NCBI GenBank assembly: GCA_035275345.1
Contig: DATEMY010000358.1
Span: 19,450 to 83,449 of the forward strand
Direction: 5' to 3'
Source of the DNA: JAJVID01 sp035275345
GTDB taxonomy: Bacteria > Acidobacteriota > Blastocatellia > RBC074
DNA length: 64,000 nt
Part shown: positions 9,294 to 16,895 of the stretch, piece after piece
Numbering within the stretch: the stretch's first letter is position 1
Layout of the letters: each line of letters begins with the position of its first letter
Program-made: the position numbers and the translations under genes
The notes under the pieces: model-generated
What the model was told of the DNA's origin: nothing
Databases searched by the model: none
The model's input: the letters and a program-made list of their open reading frames with translations, nothing else

Positions 9294-9297
9294 TCGA

Positions 9298-9370
9298 CGC
9301 CGCGGGCGGTAGCGAGAGTGGTTCCCTGAGCCGATCATCGAGGAAGTCACTCTCGCTACCGCCCGCGGCG
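9298..9370 (+). repeat. Perfect 23-bp inverted repeat between hhyS and hhyL
   Basis: The arms 9298-9320 and 9348-9370 are exact reverse complements (CGCCGCGGGCGGTAGCGAGA and three further bases), with a 27-base loop. The element fills the whole spacer, starting 4 bases after the hhyS stop and ending 21 bases before the hhyL ATG. A very stable mRNA hairpin results. Confidence 0.95.
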
Positions 9371-9391
9371 CCCACCTGGAAAAGAAGGATT

Positions 9392-11188
9392 ATGGCTACT
9401 GCGACTAAATCGATGAAATCGGTTCTGCCCAAAACCGAAGGGCTGGTGGAGATGAACTGGGACCCGATCACCCGCATCGTCGGCAGCCTCGGCGTCTTCA
9501 CCAAGATTGATTTTAAGAACAGAGAGGTTAAGGAGTGTTACAGCACTTCTTCGATCTTTCGCGGCTACAGCGTCTTCATGAAGGGCAAAGACCCGCGCGA
9601 CGCCCATTTCATCACCAGCCGAATTTGCGGCATCTGCGGCGACAACCATGCCACGTGCGCCGTCTACGCCCAGAACATGGCCTTCGGGGTGAGGCCGCCG
9701 AACCTGGGTGAGTGGATCATCAACCTCGGCGAGGCGGCGGAGTATATGTTCGACCACAACCTCTATCAGGATAATCTGGTCGGCGTAGATTTCTGTGAAC
9801 AGATGGTCAGGGAGACCAACCCGGGCGTGTGGGAGAAGGCGCAACGGAAAGAAGCGCCGAACGCCAAGCTGCACGGTTACCGAACCATCGCCGACATTAT
9901 GACGGCGCTCAATCCGTTCAGCGGCGAGTTTTATCGCGAGACGCTGCAAATGAGCCGGCTGACGCGCGAGATGTTCTGTCTGATGGAAGGCCGCCACGTC
10001 CATCCTTCGACGCTCTATCCAGGCGGCGTGGGCACGGCGGGCACGTTGCAGGTCTTCACCGATTACCTCGTGCGGCTGATGAAGTACGTCGAGTTTATGA
10101 AGAAGGTCGTGCCATTGCACGACGATCTCTTCGACTTCTTTTACGAAGCGCTGCCCGGTTACGAGAAGGTCGGCGAGCGGCGCGTGCTGTTGGGCTGCTG
10201 GGGATCGTTCAATGATCCTTACGTCTGCGATTACACCTACCGGAACATGCCCGAGTGGGGGCGCGCGATGTATGTCACGCCGAGCGTCATTGTTGACAAC
10301 CAGGTCGTGACCAATGACCTGGTCAAGATCAACCTCGGCATCCGCATCCTGCTCGGAAGCTCCTATTACGAGGATTGGGAGAATGGCGAGACCTTCGTCA
10401 GCCACGACCCGCTCGGCAATCCCGTGGACAAACGCCATCCCTGGAACCAGACCACGATTCCCAACCCGCAGAAGCGGGATTTCGAGGGGAAGTACACGTG
10501 GGTGATGTCGCCGCGCTGGTACGACGAACGGACTGGCGATTACCTGGCGCTCGACACCGGCGGCGGGCCGTTGCCGCGGTTGTGGGCGACGGCGGCCAAC
10601 GGACTCGTGGACATCGGCTACGTCAAGGCCACTGGTGGCGGCGTCGTCATAAATCTGCCGAAGACCGCGACGCTGCCCGAAGTCTCGTTCGAGTGGAAAA
10701 TTCCGAAATGGTCGAACGCCATTGAACGCAACCGCGCGCGAACCTACTTCCAGGCCTACGCGGCGGCCTGCGCGCTCTACTTCTGCGAACAGGCGCTGGG
10801 CGAGGTGCGGGCGGGCCACAATAAGACCTGGTCCGATTTCAAAGTTCCGGAGGAGGCCATCGGCTGCGGCTTCCACGAAGCTGTGCGCGGCGTGCTCTCG
10901 CACCACGTCGTGATCCGCGATGGCAAGATCGCCAATTATCACCCGTATCCGCCGACCCCGTGGAACGCCAGCCCGCGCGACATCTACGGCACGCCGGGGC
11001 CGTATGAAGACGCGGTGCAGGGCACGCCGATCTTCGAAGAGAACGGGCCGGACAATTTCAAAGGGATAGACATCATGCGAACCGTGCGCAGCTTCGATCC
11101 GTGCCTGCCTTGCGGCGTGCATATGTACCTGGGCGCAGGCAAGACGCTGGAGACGCGCCATTCGCCAATGTTCGGGATGATTCAGTAA
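9392..11188 (+). CDS. hhyL: Group 1h NiFe-hydrogenase large subunit
   Basis: The 598-aa catalytic subunit carries both NiFe-binding motifs: RICGICGDNH (Cys79, Cys82) and DPCLPCGVH (Cys571, Cys574, His577). The last 21 residues after His577 should be removed by the maturation protease encoded downstream. The TSRICGICGDNH context and the MYLGAGKTLETRHSP tail match the actinobacterial-type group 1h, enzymes known to oxidise H2 down to atmospheric levels. AAGAAGGA precedes the ATG at 9392. The frame upstream of it runs through the palindromic repeat and is not part of the protein. Hydrogenase maturation genes follow in the same direction. Confidence 0.96.
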   Translation: MATATKSMKSVLPKTEGLVEMNWDPITRIVGSLGVFTKIDFKNREVKECYSTSSIFRGYSVFMKGKDPRDAHFITSRICGICGDNHATCAVYAQNMAFGVRPPNLGEWIINLGEAAEYMFDHNLYQDNLVGVDFCEQMVRETNPGVWEKAQRKEAPNAKLHGYRTIADIMTALNPFSGEFYRETLQMSRLTREMFCLMEGRHVHPSTLYPGGVGTAGTLQVFTDYLVRLMKYVEFMKKVVPLHDDLFDFFYEALPGYEKVGERRVLLGCWGSFNDPYVCDYTYRNMPEWGRAMYVTPSVIVDNQVVTNDLVKINLGIRILLGSSYYEDWENGETFVSHDPLGNPVDKRHPWNQTTIPNPQKRDFEGKYTWVMSPRWYDERTGDYLALDTGGGPLPRLWATAANGLVDIGYVKATGGGVVINLPKTATLPEVSFEWKIPKWSNAIERNRARTYFQAYAAACALYFCEQALGEVRAGHNKTWSDFKVPEEAIGCGFHEAVRGVLSHHVVIRDGKIANYHPYPPTPWNASPRDIYGTPGPYEDAVQGTPIFEENGPDNFKGIDIMRTVRSFDPCLPCGVHMYLGAGKTLETRHSPMFGMIQ

Positions 11189-11206
11189 GCCTGTTTCGTG
11201 TAACCG

Positions 11207-11839
11207 ATGAGTGAAGAGAACGCTTTCCAACGACTGAGTCAGCGCATTGAGCGTTTGGTCGCCCGGATCGAGGCGGCGCCAGATCCGAACGTACGGGCCG
11301 ATGCGCTGTATTTGGCGCAGTCATTGATGGAACTGCACGGAGCTGGGCTGGATCGACTGATGGAAATCGTGGCGCAGGCCGGCGACTCAGGCTATGCCCT
11401 GATGGACGATTTCGCGGGCGACGATCTGGTGGCCAGCCTGTTATTGCTTTACGGGCTGCACCCGCACGATTTGGAAACGCGGGTGATGAAGGCTCTGGAC
11501 AGGACACGTCCGCTTCTGCATTCACATGGCGGCGATGTTGAACTACTGGGCGTGGCCGATGGAGTGGTCAGATTGCGGTTGGCAGGAAGTTGCCGTAGCT
11601 GTCCTTCGTCAACAACGACGCTCAAGCTGGCCGTCGAGAAGGCGATCTATGAAGCGGCGCCCGATGTGACGGAGATCGTCACCGAAGGCCAGATGGAGTC
11701 GGCGGAGCCGGCGTCGGCAAATGGCCTTGCGCAATTGGAGGGGTTGTCGAACTACGGCGGCTATGACCAATGTGTGAGCGCCGGGCCGTCGAAGCGGAAC
11801 CTTCCGCTAGTAACACTGAAAGGAGAGACTCATGGCTAA
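11207..11839 (+). CDS. NifU-like C-terminal domain protein of the hydrogenase locus
   Basis: The 210-aa protein has a helical N-terminal half with a hydrophobic segment DDLVASLLLLYGLHP, followed by a NifU C-terminal-type domain: RPLLHSHGGDVELL and the CRSC pair (Cys129, Cys132), which can hold a transient iron-sulfur cluster. NifU-like proteins are regular members of group 1h hydrogenase clusters. A role in supplying clusters to HhyS, or as an electron partner, is inferred. The gene lies 18 bases after hhyL and overlaps the next small gene by 8 bases. Confidence 0.85.
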   Translation: MSEENAFQRLSQRIERLVARIEAAPDPNVRADALYLAQSLMELHGAGLDRLMEIVAQAGDSGYALMDDFAGDDLVASLLLLYGLHPHDLETRVMKALDRTRPLLHSHGGDVELLGVADGVVRLRLAGSCRSCPSSTTTLKLAVEKAIYEAAPDVTEIVTEGQMESAEPASANGLAQLEGLSNYGGYDQCVSAGPSKRNLPLVTLKGETHG

Positions 11840-12056
11840 ACCGCGACGGGCGCCAGAAACGGCGGAAGTGTCGGAAAGGCCCATGCCTCATTCGGAAGCC
11901 GAGCTAGAGAAAGAGAGCAGAATGCCGGCGGGGAGAGACATTCACCGGAAACATAGGCGCACGCGGGCTGAAACCACGCCTGAGGACGTCACCGGCATCA
12001 ACCCGGAAAAGATGCATCCGATTGATCCGAGGATGGTCTATATCCCGCCCGCTTGA
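11832..12056 (+). CDS. Small charged protein of the hydrogenase operon
   Basis: A 74-aa, highly charged protein without membrane segments or cysteines. It starts at an ATG overlapping the end of the NifU-like gene and has AAAGGAGAG as ribosome site. The C-terminal part (TPEDVTGINPEKMHPIDPRMVYIPPA) looks like the conserved portion, with PIDPRM and a Pro-rich end. I do not recognise a characterised family. Tight coupling to its neighbours indicates a role with the hydrogenase. Confidence 0.7.
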   Translation: MAKPRRAPETAEVSERPMPHSEAELEKESRMPAGRDIHRKHRRTRAETTPEDVTGINPEKMHPIDPRMVYIPPA

Positions 12057-12099
12057 AGACACCGCATTCGGGAAGTTGTTTTTCGAGCCGGAGGCGCTA

Positions 12100-12753
12100 A
12101 TGGATGACACTGAAAGAGCATCGCCGAATAGCTCATTCGCCGCGCTCCAGCGGTTCGCTCATGCGCGAAGGCCGGTCGAGCGATGCGATTTCTGTAGCGA
12201 CGAATTGTACGAAGACCACCAGCACTTGATTGAACCTGAACAGCGGAGGCTGGTCTGTGTCTGCGGAGCATGCGCGATCCTGTTCGGCGGGCGCGGCGAG
12301 ACCTCGTACAGGCGCGTCCCGCGACGCATCCTTTATTTGAAGGACTTTCGGCTGACGGACGCGCAGTGGGAAGGGCTACTGATCCCGATCCAATTGGCCT
12401 TCTTTTTTCATAGCAGCCCGGCGGGCAGAGTCATAGCGTTATATCCCAGCCCCGCCGGGCCGACTGAATCACTGCTCGACCTCGCGATGTGGGAGGAGAT
12501 CGCGCAAGACAATCCGGCGTTGAAACGAATGTCTCCGGATGTGGAAGGGCTGCTGGTCAATCGGACCAGGCGCGCTGGCGGCGCGCCTGATTATTTCATC
12601 GCGCCGATTGACGAATGCTTCAAGCTGGCGGGGCTGATTCGCACGAACTGGCGAGGACTGTCCGGCGGCGAGGAGGTTTGGAAAGAGATCGGGCGGTTCT
12701 TCGCCGATTTGAAAGCGCGGTCAAATGAAGTCATGGAGGCGCCGCGTGCCTGA
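12100..12753 (+). CDS. DUF5947-like zinc-ribbon protein of the hydrogenase operon
   Basis: The 217-aa protein is started at ATG 12100 (CCGGAGG upstream); the frame is open from 12022. Near the N-terminus it has a CDFCSDEL pair and later CVCGAC, together a likely zinc or iron-sulfur site. The rest contains YRRVPRRILYLKDFRLTDAQW, FFFHSSPAGRVIALYPSPAGPTES and a C-terminal YFIAPIDECFKLAGLIRTNWRG block. This matches my recollection of DUF5947 proteins encoded beside group 1h hydrogenases; their function is unknown. It overlaps the next gene by 8 bases if that gene starts at GTG 12746. Confidence 0.75.
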   Translation: MDDTERASPNSSFAALQRFAHARRPVERCDFCSDELYEDHQHLIEPEQRRLVCVCGACAILFGGRGETSYRRVPRRILYLKDFRLTDAQWEGLLIPIQLAFFFHSSPAGRVIALYPSPAGPTESLLDLAMWEEIAQDNPALKRMSPDVEGLLVNRTRRAGGAPDYFIAPIDECFKLAGLIRTNWRGLSGGEEVWKEIGRFFADLKARSNEVMEAPRA

Positions 12754-13432
12754 CCTGAACTTCGAGATTGAAAGCGTAGCGCCGCGGCCTTACTCGGCGG
12801 CGCCATTGCTGAACTTCAAACTGCGCGTCGTCAACGCGACGCGCGAGCCAGCGCACACGGTCATTCTGCGCTGCCAGATCATGCTGGACGTAACGCGCCG
12901 CCGTTACAACGCCGAAGAGCAAGAGCGGTTGCTCGACCTGTTCGGCGATCCGGAGCAGTGGGATCGCACGCTGCGCAACATGCTATGGACGAACACAACC
13001 CTCGTGGTTCCCGCCTTCACCGGAGCCACAGTCGTTGATTTACAGGTCCAGTGCACGTTCGATTTCAACGTGGCGGCCACGAAGTATTTCGCCGGTTTGG
13101 AAGAAGGCGAAGTCCCACTCCTGCTGCTCTTCAGCGGGACGATCTTTTACGAGGCGGAAAGCGGCGCGTTGCAGGTGACGCAGATTCCCTGGGAGAAGGA
13201 GGCGCGCTATCGGCTGCCCGTACGAATGTGGCGCGAGATGATGGACATGTACTATCCCAACAGCGCGTGGCTGTGTTTGCGGCGTGACGTCTTCGACCGG
13301 CTGTACAGGTACAAAGTGCGCCGGGGCATTCCGACCTTCGAGCAGGCGTTGGAGAGAGTGATCCCGGACGTAAGCGCGGAGATGATGGAACCCGGGCTCG
13401 AAGATCCGACCTCGAAGGAGACGATTCACTGA
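12746..13432 (+). CDS. DUF6084-like protein of the hydrogenase operon
   Basis: The start is taken at GTG 12746 (product VPDLNFEIESV), with GGAGG a few bases upstream; an ATG at 12725 gives seven more residues. The ~228-aa protein is soluble and rich in beta-strand patterns: LNFEIESVAPRPYSAAPLLNFKLRVVN and a CTFDFNVAATKYFAGLEEGEVPLLLLFSGTIFY-like core, ending in a VRMWREMMDMYYPNSAWLCL block. Proteins of this type (DUF6084, from memory) occur with high-affinity hydrogenases and have no known activity. The stop and the next ATG share a base (TGATG). Confidence 0.75.
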   Translation: MPDLNFEIESVAPRPYSAAPLLNFKLRVVNATREPAHTVILRCQIMLDVTRRRYNAEEQERLLDLFGDPEQWDRTLRNMLWTNTTLVVPAFTGATVVDLQVQCTFDFNVAATKYFAGLEEGEVPLLLLFSGTIFYEAESGALQVTQIPWEKEARYRLPVRMWREMMDMYYPNSAWLCLRRDVFDRLYRYKVRRGIPTFEQALERVIPDVSAEMMEPGLEDPTSKETIH

Positions 13433-14364
13433 TGAACCTCAATCTCGTGAAGAAAATCGCCGACGCCGTGCTCTATGAAGGTTATCTGCTCTATCCGTAC
13501 CGTCCCTCGGCGATCAAGAACCGGCGGCGTTTCAACTTCGGCGTAGTTCATCCGCGGGATTACGGCCTGGCGCACGACGAGCTTTTCTGTATGCAGACCG
13601 AGTGTCTGGCGACGGGTAATCGGCGTATGGCGCTGGACGCGCGCGTGCGGTTCCTGCATATGACGGCGCGCGAAGGCTGGCAGGAAGCGGTCGAGCGTGA
13701 GGTCGATGCGCCTGACCTCAATGTGGCTGATCTTCTCGCTTCGCCGCGACAAGTGAATTTCGCTTTTCCATTGAAGCAGGAGGAGAAGGGTGCGGGTGAA
13801 AGACCCGAGCAGGAAACCATCAGCGGCAGTATTGATATCAACGCTCATCAGCTTGCGGAGCAGGTATTCAAAATCACGGTTCGCATCCTGAACCTGACAC
13901 CGCTGGCGGAAGCGCCGAGCGTGAGCCGCGATGAAGCGTTAACGCGCTCGATGGTTTCAACCCACGCCATTCTGGCCGCGCGCGGCGGCGAGTTTGTTTC
14001 CCTGCTCGATCCGGCTGAGCCGTGGCGTGAAATGGCCGGCTCGTGCAGCAACATCGGGACGTACCCAGTGCTGGTCGGCGCCGAAGGAGAGCGCGACGCG
14101 ATGCTCTCATCGCCCATCATCCTTTACGACTACCCGCAGATCGCGCCGGAAAGCGCAGGCGATCTCTTCGACGGGACGGAAATTGATGAAATGCTCACGC
14201 TGCGCATCCTGACGCTGACGGACGAGGAGAAACGCGAGATGCGCGCTCGAGACGAACGAGCGCGGCGGATTCTGGAGCGGACTGAATCGCTGCCCGCCGA
14301 GCAATTGATGAAGCTGCACGGCGCGGCGCGCTGTTTGCGACAGGTCGAGGACGGCGCCAGATGA
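13432..14364 (+). CDS. Conserved hydrogenase-associated protein of unknown function
   Basis: A 310-aa soluble protein with a clear N-terminal signature (LYEGYLLYPYRPSAIKNRRRF and FGVVHPRDYG), a middle beta-rich part, a region GGEFVSLLDPAEPWREMAGSCSNIGTYPVLVG, and a helical charged C-terminus. I know of no characterised homologue; the N-terminal pattern is, as I recall, shared with proteins next to group 1h hydrogenases. It is translationally linked to its neighbours on both sides (TGATG upstream, ATGA downstream), which argues for function with the hydrogenase, perhaps in assembly. Confidence 0.75.
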   Translation: MNLNLVKKIADAVLYEGYLLYPYRPSAIKNRRRFNFGVVHPRDYGLAHDELFCMQTECLATGNRRMALDARVRFLHMTAREGWQEAVEREVDAPDLNVADLLASPRQVNFAFPLKQEEKGAGERPEQETISGSIDINAHQLAEQVFKITVRILNLTPLAEAPSVSRDEALTRSMVSTHAILAARGGEFVSLLDPAEPWREMAGSCSNIGTYPVLVGAEGERDAMLSSPIILYDYPQIAPESAGDLFDGTEIDEMLTLRILTLTDEEKREMRARDERARRILERTESLPAEQLMKLHGAARCLRQVEDGAR

Positions 14365-14705
14365 ACAAATGGGAATGGCAATCGCTCGAAGAACGAACGC
14401 CGCTGGAATCGGCCAACGCCGGCGGAATCGAAATCAGGCCGGGCGACCACGTCCGGCTGAGACCGCGAGCGGGCGGCGACATCTTTGACCTTGCTCTGGC
14501 CGGGCGCGCCGCCACGATTGAAGCTATCGAGCAGGATTACGAAGGCCGGATTCATTTTGCGGTGCTTGTGGACGACGACCCGGGCAAAGACCTGGGAGTC
14601 TTGAGGCAGCCCGGCCATCGCTTCTTCTTTGCGCCGGAAGAGATCGAACCGGCGCCGCCAGATGGAATTGACAAGAAGCCTTTACGTCGCGCTGGACCGC
14701 TCTGA
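14361..14705 (+). CDS. Small hydrogenase-associated protein
   Basis: The 114-aa protein overlaps the preceding stop (ATGA). The central part IEIRPGDHVRLRPRAGGDIFDLALAGRAATIEAIEQDYEG looks like a small beta-barrel, and it continues IHFAVLVDDDPGKDLG and HRFFFAPEEIEP. I recognise it as the type of protein seen in group 1h hydrogenase loci, without a known function. It is followed by a perfect inverted repeat and then by the maturation protease gene. Confidence 0.72.
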   Translation: MNKWEWQSLEERTPLESANAGGIEIRPGDHVRLRPRAGGDIFDLALAGRAATIEAIEQDYEGRIHFAVLVDDDPGKDLGVLRQPGHRFFFAPEEIEPAPPDGIDKKPLRRAGPL

Positions 14706-14727
14706 AACAATGGAAAACGGGAGCGGG

Positions 14728-14808
14728 AGTAGCGCAACCTGCCTAGGTTGCGCTGCTTAACAACCCGACTTTTGCCGGAGCAGCGCAACCTAGGCAGGTT
14801 GCGCTACT
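14728..14808 (+). repeat. Perfect 30-bp inverted repeat whose arms are themselves palindromic
   Basis: The arms 14728-14757 and 14779-14808 are exact reverse complements with a 21-base loop. Each arm contains GCGCAACCT and AGGTTGCGC facing each other, so each can also fold alone into a small hairpin. The element lies in the spacer before the protease gene, ending 16 bases before its ATG. Confidence 0.95.
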
Positions 14809-14824
14809 TCTTCTGAGGGGCGCG

Positions 14825-15352
14825 ATGACATCGCCGAAAATTCTGATCGCCGGAATCGGGAATATATTCCTGGCCGATGACGGCTTTGGTTGCGCGGTGG
14901 CCGGGCGGTTGGCGCGGCGTCCATTGCCCGATGGCGTGCGAGTGGTTGATTTCGGCGTTCGCGGCTTTGATCTGGCTTACGCATTGATGGACGGTTACGA
15001 CGTGACAATCCTGATTGACGCCGTTACGCGAGGCGCCGAGCCGGGCGCGCTTTACGTCATCGAGCCGGACTTGAACGAACTGAACGCGCCGGACGCGCAG
15101 GCGATAATGGTCGAAGCTCATGCGATGAATCCGATGCGAGCGCTCGCTCTGGTCAAGTCAATGAACGGCGAATTGAAGCGGATTCTGCTGGTGGGTTGCG
15201 AGCCGGCGACGCTCGGCCCGGAGGAAGGCCGGATGGGCCTCAGTGAAACGGTGGAAGCGGCGGTGGATGGAGCGGTCGAGATGGTCGAATCGCTCGTCGC
15301 GGAAATACTCGGCGATCAGCGCAAGACGGGCGCTGGCGCGAACCATTATTGA
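14825..15352 (+). CDS. Hydrogenase maturation endopeptidase (HyaD/HupD family)
   Basis: The 175-aa protein has the family start ILIAGIGNIFLADDGFG, with the first nickel-sensing acidic residue (Asp of DDGFG), a second conserved acidic residue in VVDFGVRGFDLAYALMDGYD, and ILIDAVTRG. The third metal ligand is probably the His of EAHAMNP. Such proteases sense nickel in the large subunit and remove its C-terminal extension; here the substrate would be the 21-residue tail of HhyL. The family length (about 160-180 aa) fits. It is preceded by the perfect inverted repeat and a GAGGGG ribosome site. Confidence 0.92.
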   Translation: MTSPKILIAGIGNIFLADDGFGCAVAGRLARRPLPDGVRVVDFGVRGFDLAYALMDGYDVTILIDAVTRGAEPGALYVIEPDLNELNAPDAQAIMVEAHAMNPMRALALVKSMNGELKRILLVGCEPATLGPEEGRMGLSETVEAAVDGAVEMVESLVAEILGDQRKTGAGANHY

Positions 15353-15367
15353 GGGAGGATGGTAAGG

Positions 15368-15532
15368 ATGAAATTCAATATTAATGTTTACCCCTTCGGC
15401 ATTGGCCGTAGAAAGAAGACCGATCGTCTGTTGTGGAAGATTATCGGCGGCGCGGCGCTAGCCGCCGCGGGGGTCGGAGTGATCAGGATGCTCCCGGACA
15501 TCAAGCGATACATCCGCATCAGCATGATGTGA
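15368..15532 (+). CDS. 54-aa hydrogenase-locus microprotein (DUF6893-like)
   Basis: The frame ATG 15368 to TGA 15532 encodes 54 residues, with GGAGG and GGTAAGG upstream. The sequence has a basic N-terminal part (GRRKKTDRLLWK), one hydrophobic segment (IIGGAALAAAGVGVI) and an amphipathic end with LPDIKRYIRISMM. The LPDIKRYIRI ending is typical, as I recall, of DUF6893 microproteins found beside group 1h hydrogenases. It might act as a small membrane anchor or linker; this is inference. The next gene starts 10 bases later. Confidence 0.68.
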   Translation: MKFNINVYPFGIGRRKKTDRLLWKIIGGAALAAAGVGVIRMLPDIKRYIRISMM

Positions 15533-15541
15533 GTGAGGCGT

Positions 15542-15943
15542 ATGCGAATTATCAAACGCAATGGCCACGATCCATGGAAGGGGCTGGCGGCCGGCGCCGC
15601 CGGAGGGCTAGTCGCCGCCTGGGTGATGAATCAGTTCCAGGCTCTGTGGAGCGGGAAGACTCACGGGATTGAAAGGTCGCATGGCGCCCAATCTTTGCAG
15701 CCTGGCTCGCCGCGACACAGCGTTGCGCGCGCGCTACGGGAACGCGGCGGAGATCGGGAGAGTGACAACGCGGCGGTGAGGGTGGCCCGTATTGTTTCCG
15801 AAAACGTCTTCTGCCATGGGCTGACCGAAAGCGAGAAGGAGAAGGCGGGCGCGGTCGCACATTACGCGATGGGCGTGACGTCAGGCGCCATCTACGGCGC
15901 GGCGGCGGAGATGGCGCGGCGCGCGGTGCGGCGCGCGCTGTGA
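15542..15943 (+). CDS. Small membrane protein of the hydrogenase locus (DUF1440-like)
   Basis: The 133-aa protein is started at ATG 15542 (MRIIKRNGHDPWKGLAAG); a GTG at 15533 is the alternative. It has a glycine-rich helix near the N-terminus (GLAAGAAGGLVAAWVMNQFQ) and a second one near the C-terminus (AVAHYAMGVTSGAIYGAAAEMA), separated by a polar region. This is the pattern of DUF1440-like inner membrane proteins. The function is unknown; position suggests a hydrogenase-related role. The YceI-like gene begins 13 bases downstream. Confidence 0.7.
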   Translation: MRIIKRNGHDPWKGLAAGAAGGLVAAWVMNQFQALWSGKTHGIERSHGAQSLQPGSPRHSVARALRERGGDRESDNAAVRVARIVSENVFCHGLTESEKEKAGAVAHYAMGVTSGAIYGAAAEMARRAVRRAL

Positions 15944-15956
15944 TAAGGCGGACGCC

Positions 15957-16508
15957 ATGCGATACCGCGTTGACTCGAGCCGGAGCCGGTTCATCGTCCA
16001 GGCTTTCGCCAAGGGGCTGCTATCGGCCTTCGGGCACAACCCGAGGCTCGCCGTCCGCGACTTTGAAGGCAAGGCCGAGTTCGACCCCGCCGCGCCCAAC
16101 GCCGCGTCGCTGAGGATGGCGGCGCGGGTCGATTCGCTCGCCTTGATTGACGACGTGAGCGAGAAGGATCGGCGCGAGATCGAACGCGTGACGCGCGAAG
16201 AGTTGCTCGAAGCGGCCCGTTATCCCGAAATCGTTTTTCAGAGCGCGATCGTCACGGCGCGTCAAGCGGCTGAAGGCCGATACCAGGTGAGGATCGTCGG
16301 CGATCTGTCTCTACACGGAGTGACACTCGAACTCGTGATTGATGTGATGGCGACTTTTGATGGAGATGACCTGCGCGCGCAGGGTGGTTTCCCGCTGCGG
16401 CTGACCGATTTCAACATCCGCCCAATTTCCGTCGCCGGCGGCCTGCTCAAGCTCAAGGATGAAGTTCAACTCTCGTTCGACATCCTGGCTCGCGCGCCGC
16501 GCGAGTGA
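15957..16508 (+). CDS. YceI-like lipocalin-fold protein without signal peptide
   Basis: The 183-aa protein matches the YceI family: an N-terminal YRVDSSRSRFIVQAFAKG strand, FGHNPRLAVRDFEGKAEFDP, the REELLEAARYPEIVFQS block, and GDLSLHGVTLELVIDV followed by FPLRLTDFNIRP. YceI proteins form a beta-barrel that binds isoprenoid or amide lipids and are usually periplasmic. This copy has no signal sequence and so would be cytoplasmic. Its place inside a hydrogenase operon suggests binding of a quinone-like molecule near the cytoplasmic hydrogenase, which is speculation. Confidence 0.85.
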   Translation: MRYRVDSSRSRFIVQAFAKGLLSAFGHNPRLAVRDFEGKAEFDPAAPNAASLRMAARVDSLALIDDVSEKDRREIERVTREELLEAARYPEIVFQSAIVTARQAAEGRYQVRIVGDLSLHGVTLELVIDVMATFDGDDLRAQGGFPLRLTDFNIRPISVAGGLLKLKDEVQLSFDILARAPRE

Positions 16509-16547
16509 GAGTTCGGGCCGGTCGGCGTTATTCGCCGTGAACAAACG

Positions 16548-16895
16548 ATGCACGAGCTTTCCATCGCAATCAGCATCATCGAAGGCGCCACGGAAGAGGC
16601 GCGGCGTTATGGCGACGTCAAGGTCAACGCCGTGCATCTCAAACTGGGCGCGCTTTCCGGGGTGGCCAAAGACGCGCTGCTCTTCTCTTACGAGCTGGCA
16701 TGCGAGGGAACGGCGCTGGAAGGTTCACGACTGGTCATCCAGGAGGTTCCGGTCATGACCTTTTGTCCGCGCTGCGAAATCGAGCGGGCGCCCGCTTCGA
16801 TTCAACGGCTGTCTTGTCCGGTCTGCGGCGCGCCGACGCCGCAAGTCGCGCAAGGCAGGGAAATCGAGCTGGTCGCTTTGGAGGTCAACGAATGA
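16548..16895 (+). CDS. hypA: Hydrogenase nickel metallochaperone HypA
   Basis: The 115-aa protein begins with MHELSIA, where Met1-His2-Glu3 form the nickel site, and has the zinc site CPRC and CPVC near residues 66-92. HypA delivers nickel with HypB to the large subunit after the Fe(CN)2CO centre is made. It opens the accessory block hypA-hypB-hypF-hypC-SIS-hypD-hypE, and its stop overlaps the hypB start by four bases (ATGA). Confidence 0.95.
   Translation: MHELSIAISIIEGATEEARRYGDVKVNAVHLKLGALSGVAKDALLFSYELACEGTALEGSRLVIQEVPVMTFCPRCEIERAPASIQRLSCPVCGAPTPQVAQGREIELVALEVNE

Noticed and set aside
9356..11230. A 624-codon open frame on the minus strand across the hydrogenase large subunit
   Set aside because: It lies fully antisense to hhyL, has no domain pattern, is rich in Arg, His and Val as expected from reverse reading of GC-rich codons, and has no ribosome site.
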